A DNA stretch of 64,000 bases from contig OX337236.1 of the NCBI GenBank assembly GCA_946965045.2, forward strand, positions 2,728,001 to 2,792,000, given 5' to 3'. Shown here one piece after another: positions 45,382 through 55,444 of this stretch (positions are counted from its first letter, which is position 1; each line of letters begins with the position of its first letter). The notes beneath the pieces were generated by a model. It had not been told where the DNA came from and did not search any database. It saw only the letters and a list, made by a program, of their open reading frames with translations. Source of the stretch: Epithemia pelagica (Eukaryota; Bacillariophyta; Bacillariophyceae; Surirellales; Surirellaceae). Position numbers and translations under genes: made by a program.

Positions 45382-45760
45382 GGTTCCAAACGTTGACTGC
45401 AGATTTTTATGGGCGAGAATCGAGACTGCTGCTGCTGATGGAAGCACGACTGACTTTGCAAGTGTGTGTCTCATCACATGGTGTGGGTTTTGTCTGTACT
45501 GGGTGGAGTGACGTGGCCGATGCTGGCCAGACTCCCGCGACCGACAACAGAGGTGCGACTGCTCCGCCTCCTCGACGCGAGGCGAGCAGATCCGATTTGG
45601 ATCCCACAATCGGAAGTTTTAGGATGACCCTGATGCAGAGTCGTTGGAGCGTGAGAAGAGCTCACTCTTCTTGGGTTCAGCATCTTTGCAACGACTACGA
45701 GACGAGTTCAAGATCGCAACGACTTTAGCTAGCTTATATCTGCCTTAGTTCATCTTCATC
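45382..45760. other. Divergent promoter between kelch and CCCH-finger gene (unit 2)
   Basis: Matches 21805-22181. No further element was recognised. Confidence 0.5.
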
Positions 45761-48496
45761 ATGACTTTTACCGGTTCCCCTCCTTTCCTTGAGGATCTTT
45801 TTGGTAAGACGACGACGTCGACGAAAGGATCTGATCCCCCTGCTCCTTCTTCATCTACTCCCGGGACGGCGGTTGTCTCCCAACCTGATGACCCGAACGG
45901 CGATCGAAAGCCTTCCGCCTCCGACAAGTCTACCCTCAAGGATGATGCTAAAGATGACGACATTTCGGTTGATTCTGACGCTGACCTCCAGGAGAAAGCC
46001 TTCTTGGATGTTGTTGCCTCCAAGTCCGAGTTCCCGTTCCAGACCGACAAGAAACTCAAGGCTCCGCCTCCTCCAGCTTGCAAGACTTCTGCTTCTCGTC
46101 TCGACAAAGATGCTCCTCCAGATGCTCTTGATAAGGATGGTTTCATCCTGGTTGACGATGAAATCGGTGACGACGCCATCAACGACAATCTGTCCTCCTC
46201 CTTTCGTGCAGGCGCCTATCGTCACAAATTTTACTTCACTCAAGATTTTCATTTGCTCGGGAACAAGTCTTTGGAGCACGTCTTCTCCAAACTGGAGAAA
46301 GTCGACCCTATCGACTGGTGCGATTCTTTTCTCCAGCCGTTTCATGTCGCTCTAACTCGTGATCCTACTTTGTGGTCGCAAGTATACTCTAGTTTTAATC
46401 GTCTGTCCTCTTCTGACGATCTACATGTTTGGTTGACCTCAAAGATGAGAGGAAACCCTTTAGCCTTTCTGGGTTTGTCTCGTGGTGATCGCCCCCTTCT
46501 TTTTCACAACCTCCGTTGCCCTGCAGATTGCGGGACGATTGTCGAACCTGAAACGATCTTCTACGGACTCAACCGCATCTCCTTTGAAACTATGCCCTTC
46601 CAGATTGAGAGTGATGATATCCCTCTACTTTTGAGTGATCATGTCTTTTCCCAAGTCCCCACCTTTGCGGAGATCCTTGAGCATTGTGTTGTTGAAATCA
46701 AAGACTTCTCCCCTTCTTCGTCTTTTCCCCATCTTTCGTTTGATCCCTCCAAGTTTGAGACATTCACCTCCTCGTCATCTTCCTCCAACGAATCAAAATC
46801 CAGTCGGGAATTCTACTGCTCAAGTTTGTGCCTCATCCCACCGTGCTTGTCTGGATTGTTGCTTCATAACACCGACTCTTCACGCGTCTCTTTCGAAGAC
46901 ATCGCTAGCGGATTATACAAGGTAGCCTTATTCCATTGGTGGGAAGCCTCCCGAGATCTTCCCACCGATACCAAGAAACAAGGTATGCCTCTTGATTACC
47001 CTCTTCTTCAGATTCAAGAACCCATTCTCCGTTTCCGTTGGGTTGTGCTTCATCGTCGGGACTCTCCGAAGCTGCAATCGATCTTTCCCTCGATCCCCAA
47101 GGATCCGTCCAAAGCGGACAATGCATTGTTGGATCATCGCTCTCGCATCTTTCCCGCTCTCAGCACTAAGCACCCCCAAGAACAGCAGTCCTCTTCTCGA
47201 CGCCCATCCCTCCGTCGAGGATCCAATTCAAGTGTGCATTTTCGGTCACCCTCACCGGTTGAATGTTTGCCTCCTTCCCAAGATTCTTCTTCTTCGAACA
47301 ATCGTTCCTCCTCTCAAGGTGGCGTCCGAATGTTAGACGATGAAGGGAATGTACCTTTTGTTTCACCAGAAATGTTCTTACTCTCAAAATGTATCAAGGA
47401 GGTGACCTCCAAGAAGAGCGGCAACGAAGACGACATCACTGCTCCCGAGTCCAAGAGCATGTTCCAAGACATGCCCTTGAACGCCCAGAAACAATTGCGT
47501 TTGGGCTCCATCACTCTGTCCGCATCGTCTCTCCCCGAAGAACTTTCTCCAATCATCAAGATTGTGTGGAAATCGAAAAACTCCGCAACCTTTTTCGAAT
47601 CATTCCTTGCAGAGGTGTTTGATCCATCCGACAACGCTTGCACTATCCTCTTTGGACAGTGCACCGGCGTGATTCAGAGACTTGGCCTCCTATGGAAATC
47701 TGAGGCTTCTTGCCCAGGCGGATTCAGCCCGTGCTCATTTGATCCTTACGCCATCCCAGGCCTGGATTCCAACAACACCCTTGACAAGAACATTAGCCAG
47801 CAAATCCATGATGCTTCAATGTGTCACCTAAACGACATGAAGCAATCGAAGGAAATGCAACAGCTTTACTCCGACCATAACCTCTTCTTTCCCAGGACGG
47901 CCGACGAATTCGAAAAACAGCTTCGATCCTTTTGGGCCTGTGCCAAAGGACTTTGTGGTGCCTCTTCGGTTATTGCGAATCAAATTCTCAAAGTGTTGAA
48001 TTTTTATCACCAGTTCCGTACCAAGATCATGGCGAAACAACAGAGCTCCAGCAATGACTTTTACTTCGGCCAATTTCTCTTCGCCATTGATGAAGCTGTC
48101 CAAGAATTTGTGGCCACCCTTTCCAGTGCCTCATCCATCAGTGACATTGGTTTTCGTGACTTCGAGGAACAAGTGAATTGGATTTTATTTACTGTGAAGA
48201 CTGGTTCGACCTTGGTCTCTCTCCCTCCAGTCCTTCAAGCCAAGTTCCAAGTAAATCAACGAAAACATTCTTCCAAGAATGTTATGCGCGTCTTTCCTCC
48301 AAGTGTTCTCACAAAGATCCCTTTCATTGAAAAGAATGGCAAGAAGCAACATTTTTGCAATATTCTCTTCACGAAAGGAATTTGTGAGAAAGGGAAGAAG
48401 TGCAAGTTCCTCCATGACGATCCCAGCAAACACGACAAGAAAGCGGAGATGGACGAGTTTTACCGATCCGCGTACGCCAACGCCAATAGCAATTGA
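45761..48496 (+). CDS. CCCH zinc-finger protein of unknown function (intact copy)
   Basis: 911 aa from the ATG at 45761. The N-terminus is Ser/Pro/Asp-rich. A long central region is largely helical by composition, with motifs such as FLGLSRGDRP, RRDSPKLQSIF and GVIQRLGLLWKSEASCPGGF, and has no family I recognise. The C-terminus has one CCCH finger, C866-x8-C875-x5-C881-x3-H885, the spacing used by RNA-binding CCCH proteins, followed by a charged tail. A single finger plus a gag-like helical body leaves open that this is a domesticated or mobile-element protein. About 46 residues of Ser/Lys-rich linker seen in the unit 1 copy are missing before the finger. Divergent from kelch. Confidence 0.7.
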   Translation: MTFTGSPPFLEDLFGKTTTSTKGSDPPAPSSSTPGTAVVSQPDDPNGDRKPSASDKSTLKDDAKDDDISVDSDADLQEKAFLDVVASKSEFPFQTDKKLKAPPPPACKTSASRLDKDAPPDALDKDGFILVDDEIGDDAINDNLSSSFRAGAYRHKFYFTQDFHLLGNKSLEHVFSKLEKVDPIDWCDSFLQPFHVALTRDPTLWSQVYSSFNRLSSSDDLHVWLTSKMRGNPLAFLGLSRGDRPLLFHNLRCPADCGTIVEPETIFYGLNRISFETMPFQIESDDIPLLLSDHVFSQVPTFAEILEHCVVEIKDFSPSSSFPHLSFDPSKFETFTSSSSSSNESKSSREFYCSSLCLIPPCLSGLLLHNTDSSRVSFEDIASGLYKVALFHWWEASRDLPTDTKKQGMPLDYPLLQIQEPILRFRWVVLHRRDSPKLQSIFPSIPKDPSKADNALLDHRSRIFPALSTKHPQEQQSSSRRPSLRRGSNSSVHFRSPSPVECLPPSQDSSSSNNRSSSQGGVRMLDDEGNVPFVSPEMFLLSKCIKEVTSKKSGNEDDITAPESKSMFQDMPLNAQKQLRLGSITLSASSLPEELSPIIKIVWKSKNSATFFESFLAEVFDPSDNACTILFGQCTGVIQRLGLLWKSEASCPGGFSPCSFDPYAIPGLDSNNTLDKNISQQIHDASMCHLNDMKQSKEMQQLYSDHNLFFPRTADEFEKQLRSFWACAKGLCGASSVIANQILKVLNFYHQFRTKIMAKQQSSSNDFYFGQFLFAIDEAVQEFVATLSSASSISDIGFRDFEEQVNWILFTVKTGSTLVSLPPVLQAKFQVNQRKHSSKNVMRVFPPSVLTKIPFIEKNGKKQHFCNILFTKGICEKGKKCKFLHDDPSKHDKKAEMDEFYRSAYANANSN

Positions 48497-49150
48497 CGCC
48501 AGGACGGGTTGATTGTTGCCTCCTCTTCGATTCCTTCTCCTTTGTTGCGAGACGACTCTCAACCCACCAATAATAGTAAAATTATAGTTGCAGAGTCTTC
48601 TCACTTGAAGCCTTTTGCTCCACCTCCGCCACTTTCATCCGACATTGTTCCATCCTTTCTCCCTCCATTGGCGACACGTTGTTGCGAAAGCCCAAACCTC
48701 GCGGACGCGGATGCGCATCCTCGATGCATGCTTGTTGCAAGACCAGTAAAAACTTGTTCCCGACCAAAACAGTAAGGTTACACACACAAGCCAAAATGCG
48801 CGATACAAAGAACGTACAATACATAATATACGCCTCATGCCCCATTGCCTTATCAAGACCAAAAGTGTACAAGCTGAGTTCAGGGAGTGTGTTCCTGTCG
48901 TAGACTCCTGTACAATTATTACTACAAGAACAATCCTCGATAGCGTTATGTGGTATTAGTGTCCGACTAGCGACTTCCCAGTGGCTTTAATAAGTATTTT
49001 ATTATCTGTAATCTGTAGTGTTATGTGTGACTTCTTCCGAACGCTAGAATTTCGTCAAAAATTACGGTTGACTGTTGACCATGGTGAAGGGCCATCTCAA
49101 CCGCGTACCTTGTTGCCGAGCTGTATCGAGGTGCCTCAGGGTGTTGTTAG
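48497..49150. other. Intergenic region (unit 2)
   Basis: Matches 33445-34091, including the inverted repeat. Nothing further was seen. Confidence 0.5.
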
Positions 49151-49430
49151 GCCATCACCAATGGGGCAACAAGGTATGCGGTTGGCATCATCCTCATTAA
49201 CGTGATCATCGGACGCACCCCACACACGATAGTCTCGTACAAAACGAAGTTTTTCTGGGGGGACGAGAGACGAGATTGTCGAGATGTTTCGGAAGCACTT
49301 TGCACAACAGAGGCATAATTATAAGGGCTATATTAAGAAGATGGCTGGCACGGTTTACGTAGATTTCCTACTGGAGCGCTACGACAGGAACATTCTGTCT
49401 GAACTCAGACGAAAGCCAAGAAAACGGTAA
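49151..49430 (+). pseudogene. Small ORF interrupted by a 7-bp scar (unit 2)
   Basis: The same 39 + 52 codon ORF as at 34092-36532, here interrupted by AGACGAG (49268-49274), which shifts frame. Compared with unit 1 the right half has two amino-acid changes and a synonymous change. Confidence 0.4.
49257..49274. repeat. Excision-footprint-like scar of a TIR element
   Basis: GGGGGACGAG (one full target duplication, 49258-49267) is followed by AG and then ACGAG (part of the second duplication). Unit 1 carries the 2,158-bp element between two full duplications at this exact site. Confidence 0.65.
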
Positions 49431-49526
49431 AACGCGTGGCGTGTCTCTTCAGCGAGGCTCCATCGTCATTTTTTCCATGTTTCCCCCCAACAGTCCACAC
49501 AAAAACCACCACAGGCGGAAAACACA

Positions 49527-51191
49527 ATGTACCGAAACAGTGTCCGGTTCAGTCTTTATTGGATGGCACTCAGTGTCCTTGTGAGTGTCCTGTTGATTCG
49601 CAGGTCTCTCCATGACGAAATGATTCCACAGCGGCACTTGGTGCCGTCGTTGTCGTCAGTCGATCTATCCTGGATAGTACCAACAGAGGACGACGAGTCT
49701 TTCGTCGACACCACCAAGAATGATTCCAAAATGGAGGTTACTCCTACTAAACTACAACCGTCATCATCACAATCATCTGTCGACATCAACCACCTCTCGA
49801 CAAGAACCACCAATCAAAGTTCGACATTTACGGCCCAACAACGCATCATGGCGGCGGCTCACTTCAGTTTGGCACGAAACCGACAACAACAACAACAACA
49901 ACAACATCTTATTCCTACTCCAAGAAACAGCAGTCAAAGTGTTTTCTTTACCACCATATACAACTTCAACAACAGGACCTGGGTGTTACCACAACAATGT
50001 GAATCTCGTTGTCACAGTACGGTCGATCCGAGTGGACCTTACTTGTTATCCAATAGTGCCTATGGAGAATTGGCCGACATTGATACCAACCATTGGAAAC
50101 CGGCACAAGCCTTGTTGGATTTTACCCAAAAGCAATTTTGGAATGAGTGTTTTCCACCCATTGTCAGTATCTACTTGTATACCATGCGAGATGTCAATCA
50201 CCTGTGGCGACAAATGACCATGTTTCCCGGAAATTTGAAACGGCCCTATATCATTTTGGCCACGGGATGGGTCATTGATTATTCACTTCCCTTTATGCAA
50301 CGGTTGTTGCAAGATCCGAATTTGATTCGCATTTATGCTTCCAGTGTCGAAGTGAATCGCGAGGATCTCTACCAAGTGGAAAAACTGTATACATTACCCC
50401 TTGGTTTGCTCGTCGATGTCATAACAAGCTTACGCCGGAATACTTTGTGCGTGGTTTCCGCGACCACAACAACTCCTGAAACAACCGACGAATCACCCCG
50501 TGTCCTAGAACAACAACAAGAAGCAGAACCACAACGATATACCAAGTTGTTGTTGGTCAATTTTTCTCCCTACAATTTCAAGGCCCAATTCCGCACGGAA
50601 CCCTTTCAACACTGTTGCAATAGTACCGAAACGGTGCGTCTCAATACCACCTGTACGGAAGGTGGCTTTTATGACTATGTGCCCAATCCCCGTGGGGGTG
50701 TCCGTCGGAAATACACTCCTACGGAATGGCAGCAAGCCAGTCGATCCGTCTATCGCGACTGGGCGCAACACAAGTATACCGTGGCCCCTCGAGGCCAAAA
50801 AGTGGATTGTTATCGCTTTTGGGAAAGCTTGTATGTAGGATCGGTACCAATCGTATGGCGCCAACATGCCTATTATCGAGACTTGTTGGATCGGTATTTT
50901 CATTTACCAGAAAAGAGGGTGCCCATTTTGTATGTCGACGATTGGCACAATATTACCAAGGACTATTTGGAACAAGAATGGCCGCGGTTTGCAAACATCT
51001 TGGCCCAACCGGAATGGCAAACATGGCCCCCCAAATACTTGACCATGGACTATGTGGAGGAGGAAATTCGACAAGCGGTGCAAAACGTGATGGAAACCCG
51101 AGGCGAAACCTTGTCGCCGGAAGGTACACAATACTACAATCCAGACGATCGGGATTGGTTCTGGAACAATCGCCATCGGTGTCATGAATAG
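49527..51191 (+). CDS. Exostosin-like (GT47-type) glycosyltransferase, intact copy
   Basis: 554 aa from the ATG at 49527. A membrane anchor occupies about residues 8-25 (FSLYWMALSVLVSVLLI), then a Ser/Gln-rich stem with a polyglutamine run from CAA codons. The C-terminal half has APRGQKVDCYRFWESLY (P421 onward) followed by VGSVPIV, close to the exostosin signature in which a PRG...R..E..GC.P(V/I) block binds the nucleotide sugar. LYVDDWHNI and a Pro/Trp-rich segment follow. NxS/NxT sites and paired cysteines (CCN, TTC) fit a Golgi lumenal enzyme. The sugar specificity is unknown. Related copies at 37748 and 53790 are broken, so this is the only intact one in the window. Confidence 0.72.
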   Translation: MYRNSVRFSLYWMALSVLVSVLLIRRSLHDEMIPQRHLVPSLSSVDLSWIVPTEDDESFVDTTKNDSKMEVTPTKLQPSSSQSSVDINHLSTRTTNQSSTFTAQQRIMAAAHFSLARNRQQQQQQQHLIPTPRNSSQSVFFTTIYNFNNRTWVLPQQCESRCHSTVDPSGPYLLSNSAYGELADIDTNHWKPAQALLDFTQKQFWNECFPPIVSIYLYTMRDVNHLWRQMTMFPGNLKRPYIILATGWVIDYSLPFMQRLLQDPNLIRIYASSVEVNREDLYQVEKLYTLPLGLLVDVITSLRRNTLCVVSATTTTPETTDESPRVLEQQQEAEPQRYTKLLLVNFSPYNFKAQFRTEPFQHCCNSTETVRLNTTCTEGGFYDYVPNPRGGVRRKYTPTEWQQASRSVYRDWAQHKYTVAPRGQKVDCYRFWESLYVGSVPIVWRQHAYYRDLLDRYFHLPEKRVPILYVDDWHNITKDYLEQEWPRFANILAQPEWQTWPPKYLTMDYVEEEIRQAVQNVMETRGETLSPEGTQYYNPDDRDWFWNNRHRCHE

Positions 51192-51870
51192 AGAAGAAGG
51201 AAAAAAACATGAAGAAAAGGAATGTACCGTTTGGTGTGAACAACAAGGACGACGAGCGAAGCGCACATTCTCCACCCAGTCCCTTATCGGTCCTTCCTTT
51301 TTCGTACCAACAGAAGGAAGCTCTGTTACCAAGACCAGATACGCAGTCACTACCGATTCAACGATTGTGCAGCACTACTGTGATTCCATCGTGAATATTG
51401 CTCCAAATAGTAAGTACCATTGGAGTGTGTTGAGGAATCATGGAGGCGGTACAGATGTTAAGGATGCAGCAGCGACAAAACAGCGAGAAAATGATTTCGG
51501 CGCATGGAGGAACGTAAAGGAAACAAGCAAAACAACGACGATAGAAAAATCTCATTCTCTGAGGAGTGGATTTCGTGGTTTGCCTATACAGCAGCTTCAT
51601 GAGTCTCAACATAGAGCACCTGGATGATGCGATGAGAACCTACCACGGCGGCATAGCTCGAGCGGCAATTCAAGCGATGACCCAACTGCCAGCTTGGAAG
51701 AGGTCCATACGACGAGCTCGTAAACATAATCATCAATGGCCAGATAAATTGCGTCTCGAACAGTCGGTTCTCATTTCAGTTGTGACGACAAATAATGAAT
51801 TTGTGTTTTTACGCCTGAACTTGCTGATGGTAAGTAGCAAGCATATTTGAAGCACCTCCCTCTCCAAACT
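51192..51870. other. Convergent intergenic region (unit 2)
   Basis: Matches 39444-40091. No gene was seen. Confidence 0.55.
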
Positions 51871-53142
51871 CTATTCCAGTACCTGATTTTCATATTCTCT
51901 CGCTGCTCTCCTTAGGTCAATGACAAAGTCTTCGACTGCGCCAGCCTCTAGATTGTCTAGAACGTATTCGGTGGTTCCGTTTTCTCCTGGTGTCCCCTTG
52001 CTCACCTTGAACAAAAATCCACGGAAAGGCAAAGTGATCGACCATGCTGCCTCATCGTTCCGTGCGTTTTCCCAGCGGTTCACATCCACGCCGACAAGCC
52101 GATCGGCTTTTCGCTGGAAGAAATCCTGCTTGTGGTCGTCTGAGAGATCTTGAGTGCCAAAACTAACTGCTTTCATGACAGTGATCGTATCGCTGTCTTC
52201 GTCTGCCTTTGCCCAGAGCACAGCGGCAGCTTCATACGTCGCACCACGCGAAGGTGGGTATAACTTCATGGCCAGAAACAACCGAACATACTTAGGTGTC
52301 ATGTAGGCCCGTCCCCGCTCCCTGATCTGGACGGGATCTCTATTGTCGTACTCGATCTCCCAAATGAACCGCGAGTATGGATTATTCTTGTTTGCCCTGT
52401 CTGCGTCTCGGCCGTTGTGATCTCGGTTCCCCTTGAACGGAAAAACACGTTTATCTGGCTGAAAGCTACCGTATCCTCCGGAGCTGAGACCTCCATAGGA
52501 CAAATACCTCCGCAAAAACTCGTTTGTAGTATGCCAGACACTCAGCATGGCAACAAACCAGGAGTCAACAGCTCCATGCTCGGGGCCAGGCATATACGTT
52601 ATGAACAGAGCCGATGTCTTGGCGGCACCAAGTTCGGGAAAGAGCAAGAAACGCGCCTTTCCAACTTCTTCGCCCGGCATCCATTCTTTGCCTACACCAG
52701 TCGCAACGAGCAACACCGCAGGTGTCGCAGTATTTGCTTGATTTGAACCATCACCGAATCGCCCCTTGTATTCCTTGAACGCGCTCTCGAGATGCGCCAT
52801 TGGTATGGTGCCGTCCTTTTTGGAGCAGATCCACGGAGAGTACTGATGGCCCTCCTTCAGATAGGATAACTTTGATCTCTTGAGCTCTTCGCCGAGCCAC
52901 TTCTCGGCCTCCATCTTGTGGCAGTCAACGATATCGAGAGCAGGGTCGTGGTGAGCACCGTCATCGTTCATGCCCCCCCCTTTCTGGCCAGTTGTGTTGG
53001 TAGTATTGTTGTCCCGTCCTCGATATTTGCCAGCAGTGGGCCTTGCCATGGCGTTCGTCGTTCCCGACAGCTCATATCCTGCAAGCAACGACGCAATGGT
53101 GACAAAAGAGGAAGCAAAGCAGACAACGAGCAAAAATGCCAT
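51871..53142 (-). CDS. Unknown membrane-anchored or secreted protein, intact copy
   Basis: 423 aa from the ATG at 53142. The N-terminus is a signal peptide or anchor (FLLVVCFASSFVTIASLLAG). A polar linker with NNTT sites and GGG follows, then a well-structured region: DIVDCHKMEAEKW, RSKLSYLKEGHQYSPWIC, ALFITYMPGPEHGAVDSWF, LSVWHTTNEFLRRYL, RFIWEIEYDN, YVRLFLAMKLYPP. No known family was recognised. There are few cysteines, so it does not look like a disulfide-rich secreted protein. The unit 1 copy is frameshifted at a C-run, leaving this as the intact member. It is the last gene of the duplicated unit. Confidence 0.7.
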   Translation of the reverse strand: MAFLLVVCFASSFVTIASLLAGYELSGTTNAMARPTAGKYRGRDNNTTNTTGQKGGGMNDDGAHHDPALDIVDCHKMEAEKWLGEELKRSKLSYLKEGHQYSPWICSKKDGTIPMAHLESAFKEYKGRFGDGSNQANTATPAVLLVATGVGKEWMPGEEVGKARFLLFPELGAAKTSALFITYMPGPEHGAVDSWFVAMLSVWHTTNEFLRRYLSYGGLSSGGYGSFQPDKRVFPFKGNRDHNGRDADRANKNNPYSRFIWEIEYDNRDPVQIRERGRAYMTPKYVRLFLAMKLYPPSRGATYEAAAVLWAKADEDSDTITVMKAVSFGTQDLSDDHKQDFFQRKADRLVGVDVNRWENARNDEAAWSITLPFRGFLFKVSKGTPGENGTTEYVLDNLEAGAVEDFVIDLRRAAREYENQVLE

Positions 53143-53154
53143 CCAAGAAACGAA

Positions 53155-53202
53155 GAGCGACCAATCTGTTCCCGGGATCAGGGATTCCCGTTTTGGTCGC
53201 TC
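53155..53202. repeat. Palindrome at the duplication end point
   Basis: GAGCGACCAA (53155-53164) and TTGGTCGCTC (53193-53202) are perfect inverted 10-mers around a loop that itself contains GGGAT...ATTCCC. Homology to unit 1 stops inside the left arm. Confidence 0.75.
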
Positions 53203-53362
53203 TTATTTATCAGTCGCACCTCTGTCCGTCAGGAGTCAGGATTCGCGACACACACCCTAGAGAGCGCAGGTGGTTTGAGGGTTAAGTCTCCCGCTGAGGG
53301 TTGCGAGACAAGAATGGGATAAGGATGTACAATCCAACGGCTACAATATTGTACTCCTAATA

Positions 53363-53372
53363 CTCTTACATA
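53363..53372. repeat. 10-bp target-site duplication (CTCTTACATA)
   Basis: Repeated exactly at 53454-53463, bracketing the 81-bp mini-element. Confidence 0.85.
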
Positions 53373-53453
53373 CAGCCCCCAACGGGGGTGGTTTTGAGGG
53401 TTTATTGTCAGTGAACCAAATTAAACCCTCTTAGCCACCCCCGCTGGGGGGTG
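53373..53453. mobile_element. 81-bp mini TIR element with 10-bp target duplication
   Basis: The left tip CAGCCCCCAACGGGGGTGG pairs with the complement of the right tip, CACCCCCCAGCGGGGGTGG; the inner TGAGGGTTTA and TAAACCCTC are also mirrored. Exact CTCTTACATA duplications flank it, so it moved as a unit. The tip composition and duplication length match the TACCCCC elements, and the CAGCGGGGGTG tip is also part of the 1,110-bp element's left end. Too small to encode anything. Confidence 0.8.
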
Positions 53454-53789
53454 CTCTTACATACATAAAATACGATTCCCCGTACGGTCGGGGTCGCTTG
53501 TGCATTGTGCATACGAGTACGGTCGGTTGTGGCAGTTGTAGGTTGTAGCGGAACATTTTTTTGAATTGATCCCTACTTACTGACCAACGGACGGTTTTAA
53601 CTTGTAATAACGGCTCGAAGGCAATCCTGGCGAGAGCCCACTCCTGTGCTTTCTCACTTTTTTGTTGTTTCGCAGTTTCCCCAATAAAAAAGGAAACAAA
53701 AAATACCGACCCACCCAGGTATTCGCACACACGAGAGAAACAAACCAAGATCCTACAATAAGGACCCGAAGAGGAGCTTCCTTGTCATT

Positions 53790-55444
53790 ATGGTATTGCG
53801 ACACAGTGTCCGATCCAGTGTGCTTTTGCCAATGGGACTCTGTGTCGTTTTCAATGTCCTTTCGATTCTCACGTCCCTCCATCATGAAATGACCCCATTC
53901 ACTAATCGACACCTGTCGTTGTTGTCGCCCATTGGCGACATGTCTTGGATGGAACCGAAGCCGAAGGAGGAGGAAGACAGCGAGTATATGTAAATTCACA
54001 AACCACAGGAAGAGATCTTTCGACAGGTATCAACAACAAGAGATATTTCGACAGGTACTGGGAGTACCGCTCAACAACACAGCATGATGACTGTCCATCA
54101 AAGTGTGGTGCAACAACAACAAGAAGACCAGCTGAGTGGAAAACCAAGGAAGAACGAGACAACAAGACCTGTTCCAATCACCAAGACTTGGGTCTTGCCA
54201 TCTCAATGTGAATCTTTATGTCACAATACGGTCGATCCTCGTACTGGTCGGTATCCTACTCGGGTGAGCCCCAGGGGACCCTATTTGCTATCCAATAGTG
54301 CCTATGGAGAATTGGCCGACATAGATTACAACAATTGGCCAGTGACACAACCTTTGATGAATGTTAGCCAAGCATCCTTTTGGAATAAGTGCTTTCCACC
54401 CATTGTCATTATCTACTTGTACACCATGCGAGATATACCGTCTTGCCTGGACATTTGAAACGACCCTATATCATTATGGCCACAGGATGGGTCATTGATT
54501 ATTCACGTCCCTTTATGCAAAAGTTGTTGCGAGATCCCAATCTCATTCGCATTTATTCTTCCAGTGTCGAATTGAATCGCGAGGATCTCTACCAAGTGGA
54601 AAAACTGTATACATTACCCCTTGGTTTGATTCGAGATTCAAACATGGATCAAGGGACTACTCTTGTCGATGTCATGACCAGTTTGCAAAAGACTTTTTCC
54701 GTTGTAACAACTCCTGCAGTTGCGGACCATCAAACACCCGACGAACCGTACCGTGTTCTACAACAACAAGAAGAAGCAGGACCACAACGATATACCAAAT
54801 TGTTACTGGTCAATTTTTCTCCCTACTATTTCAAGGCCAAATTCCGAACCGAACCCTTTCAACATTGTTGCAATAGTACCGAAACGACGCGTCTCAACAC
54901 CACGTGTACGGGCGGTGGCTTTTATGAATTTGTGCCCAATCCCCGTGGGGTTGTCCGTCGGAAATACACCCGTACGGAATGGCGGGGCGCCAGTCGATCC
55001 GTCTATCATGACTGGGCACAACACAAGTATACCGTGGCCCCTCGAGGCCAAAAAGTGGATTGTTATCGCTTTTGGGAAAGCATGTATGTAGGATCGGTCC
55101 CCATTGTCTGCCGTGGACATCAGTATTATCGAGACTTGTTGGAGCGGTATTTTCATTTATCGGAACACGAGGTTCCCATTTTGTATGTCGACCATTGGCA
55201 CAATATTACCAAGGACTATTTGGAACAAGAATGGCCACGCTTTGCACAAATCTTGGCCCAACCGGAATGGCAAACATGGCCCCCCAAGTACTTGACCATG
55301 GACTATGTGGAGGAAGACATTCGACAAGCGGTACAACACGTAATGGAAACCCGAGGCGAAACCTTATCGCCGGAAGGAACGCAATACTACAATCCAGACG
55401 ATCGGGATTGGTTCTGGAAAGATCGCCATCGGTGTCATGATTAG
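53790..55444 (+). pseudogene. Exostosin-like glycosyltransferase, third copy, broken
   Basis: Similar to 49527-51191 but clearly older. The ATG at 53790 starts an anchor segment, then a stop occurs at 53991-53993. This could be an intron (GTAAAT at 53990 to ACAG at 54081), since splicing there keeps frame. The later 22-bp net deletion near 54433 shifts the frame before the catalytic half, and no intron explains it. The last 340 or so residues are open to 55444 with APRGQKVDCYRFWESMY intact. Probably a pseudogene. Confidence 0.75.

Larger units (their letters stand above)
53143..53789. other. Intergenic region past the end of the duplication
   Basis: Unit 2 homology ends at about 53160. This stretch carries a palindrome (53155-53202) and a mini-element (53373-53453), listed separately. 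Otherwise nothing was seen. Confidence 0.6.

Noticed and set aside
53990-54081. Intron that could rescue the third exostosin copy
   Set aside because: Splicing at GTAAAT...ACAG would keep frame at this point, but the 22-bp net deletion near 54433 still destroys the frame, so the copy stays classed as broken.
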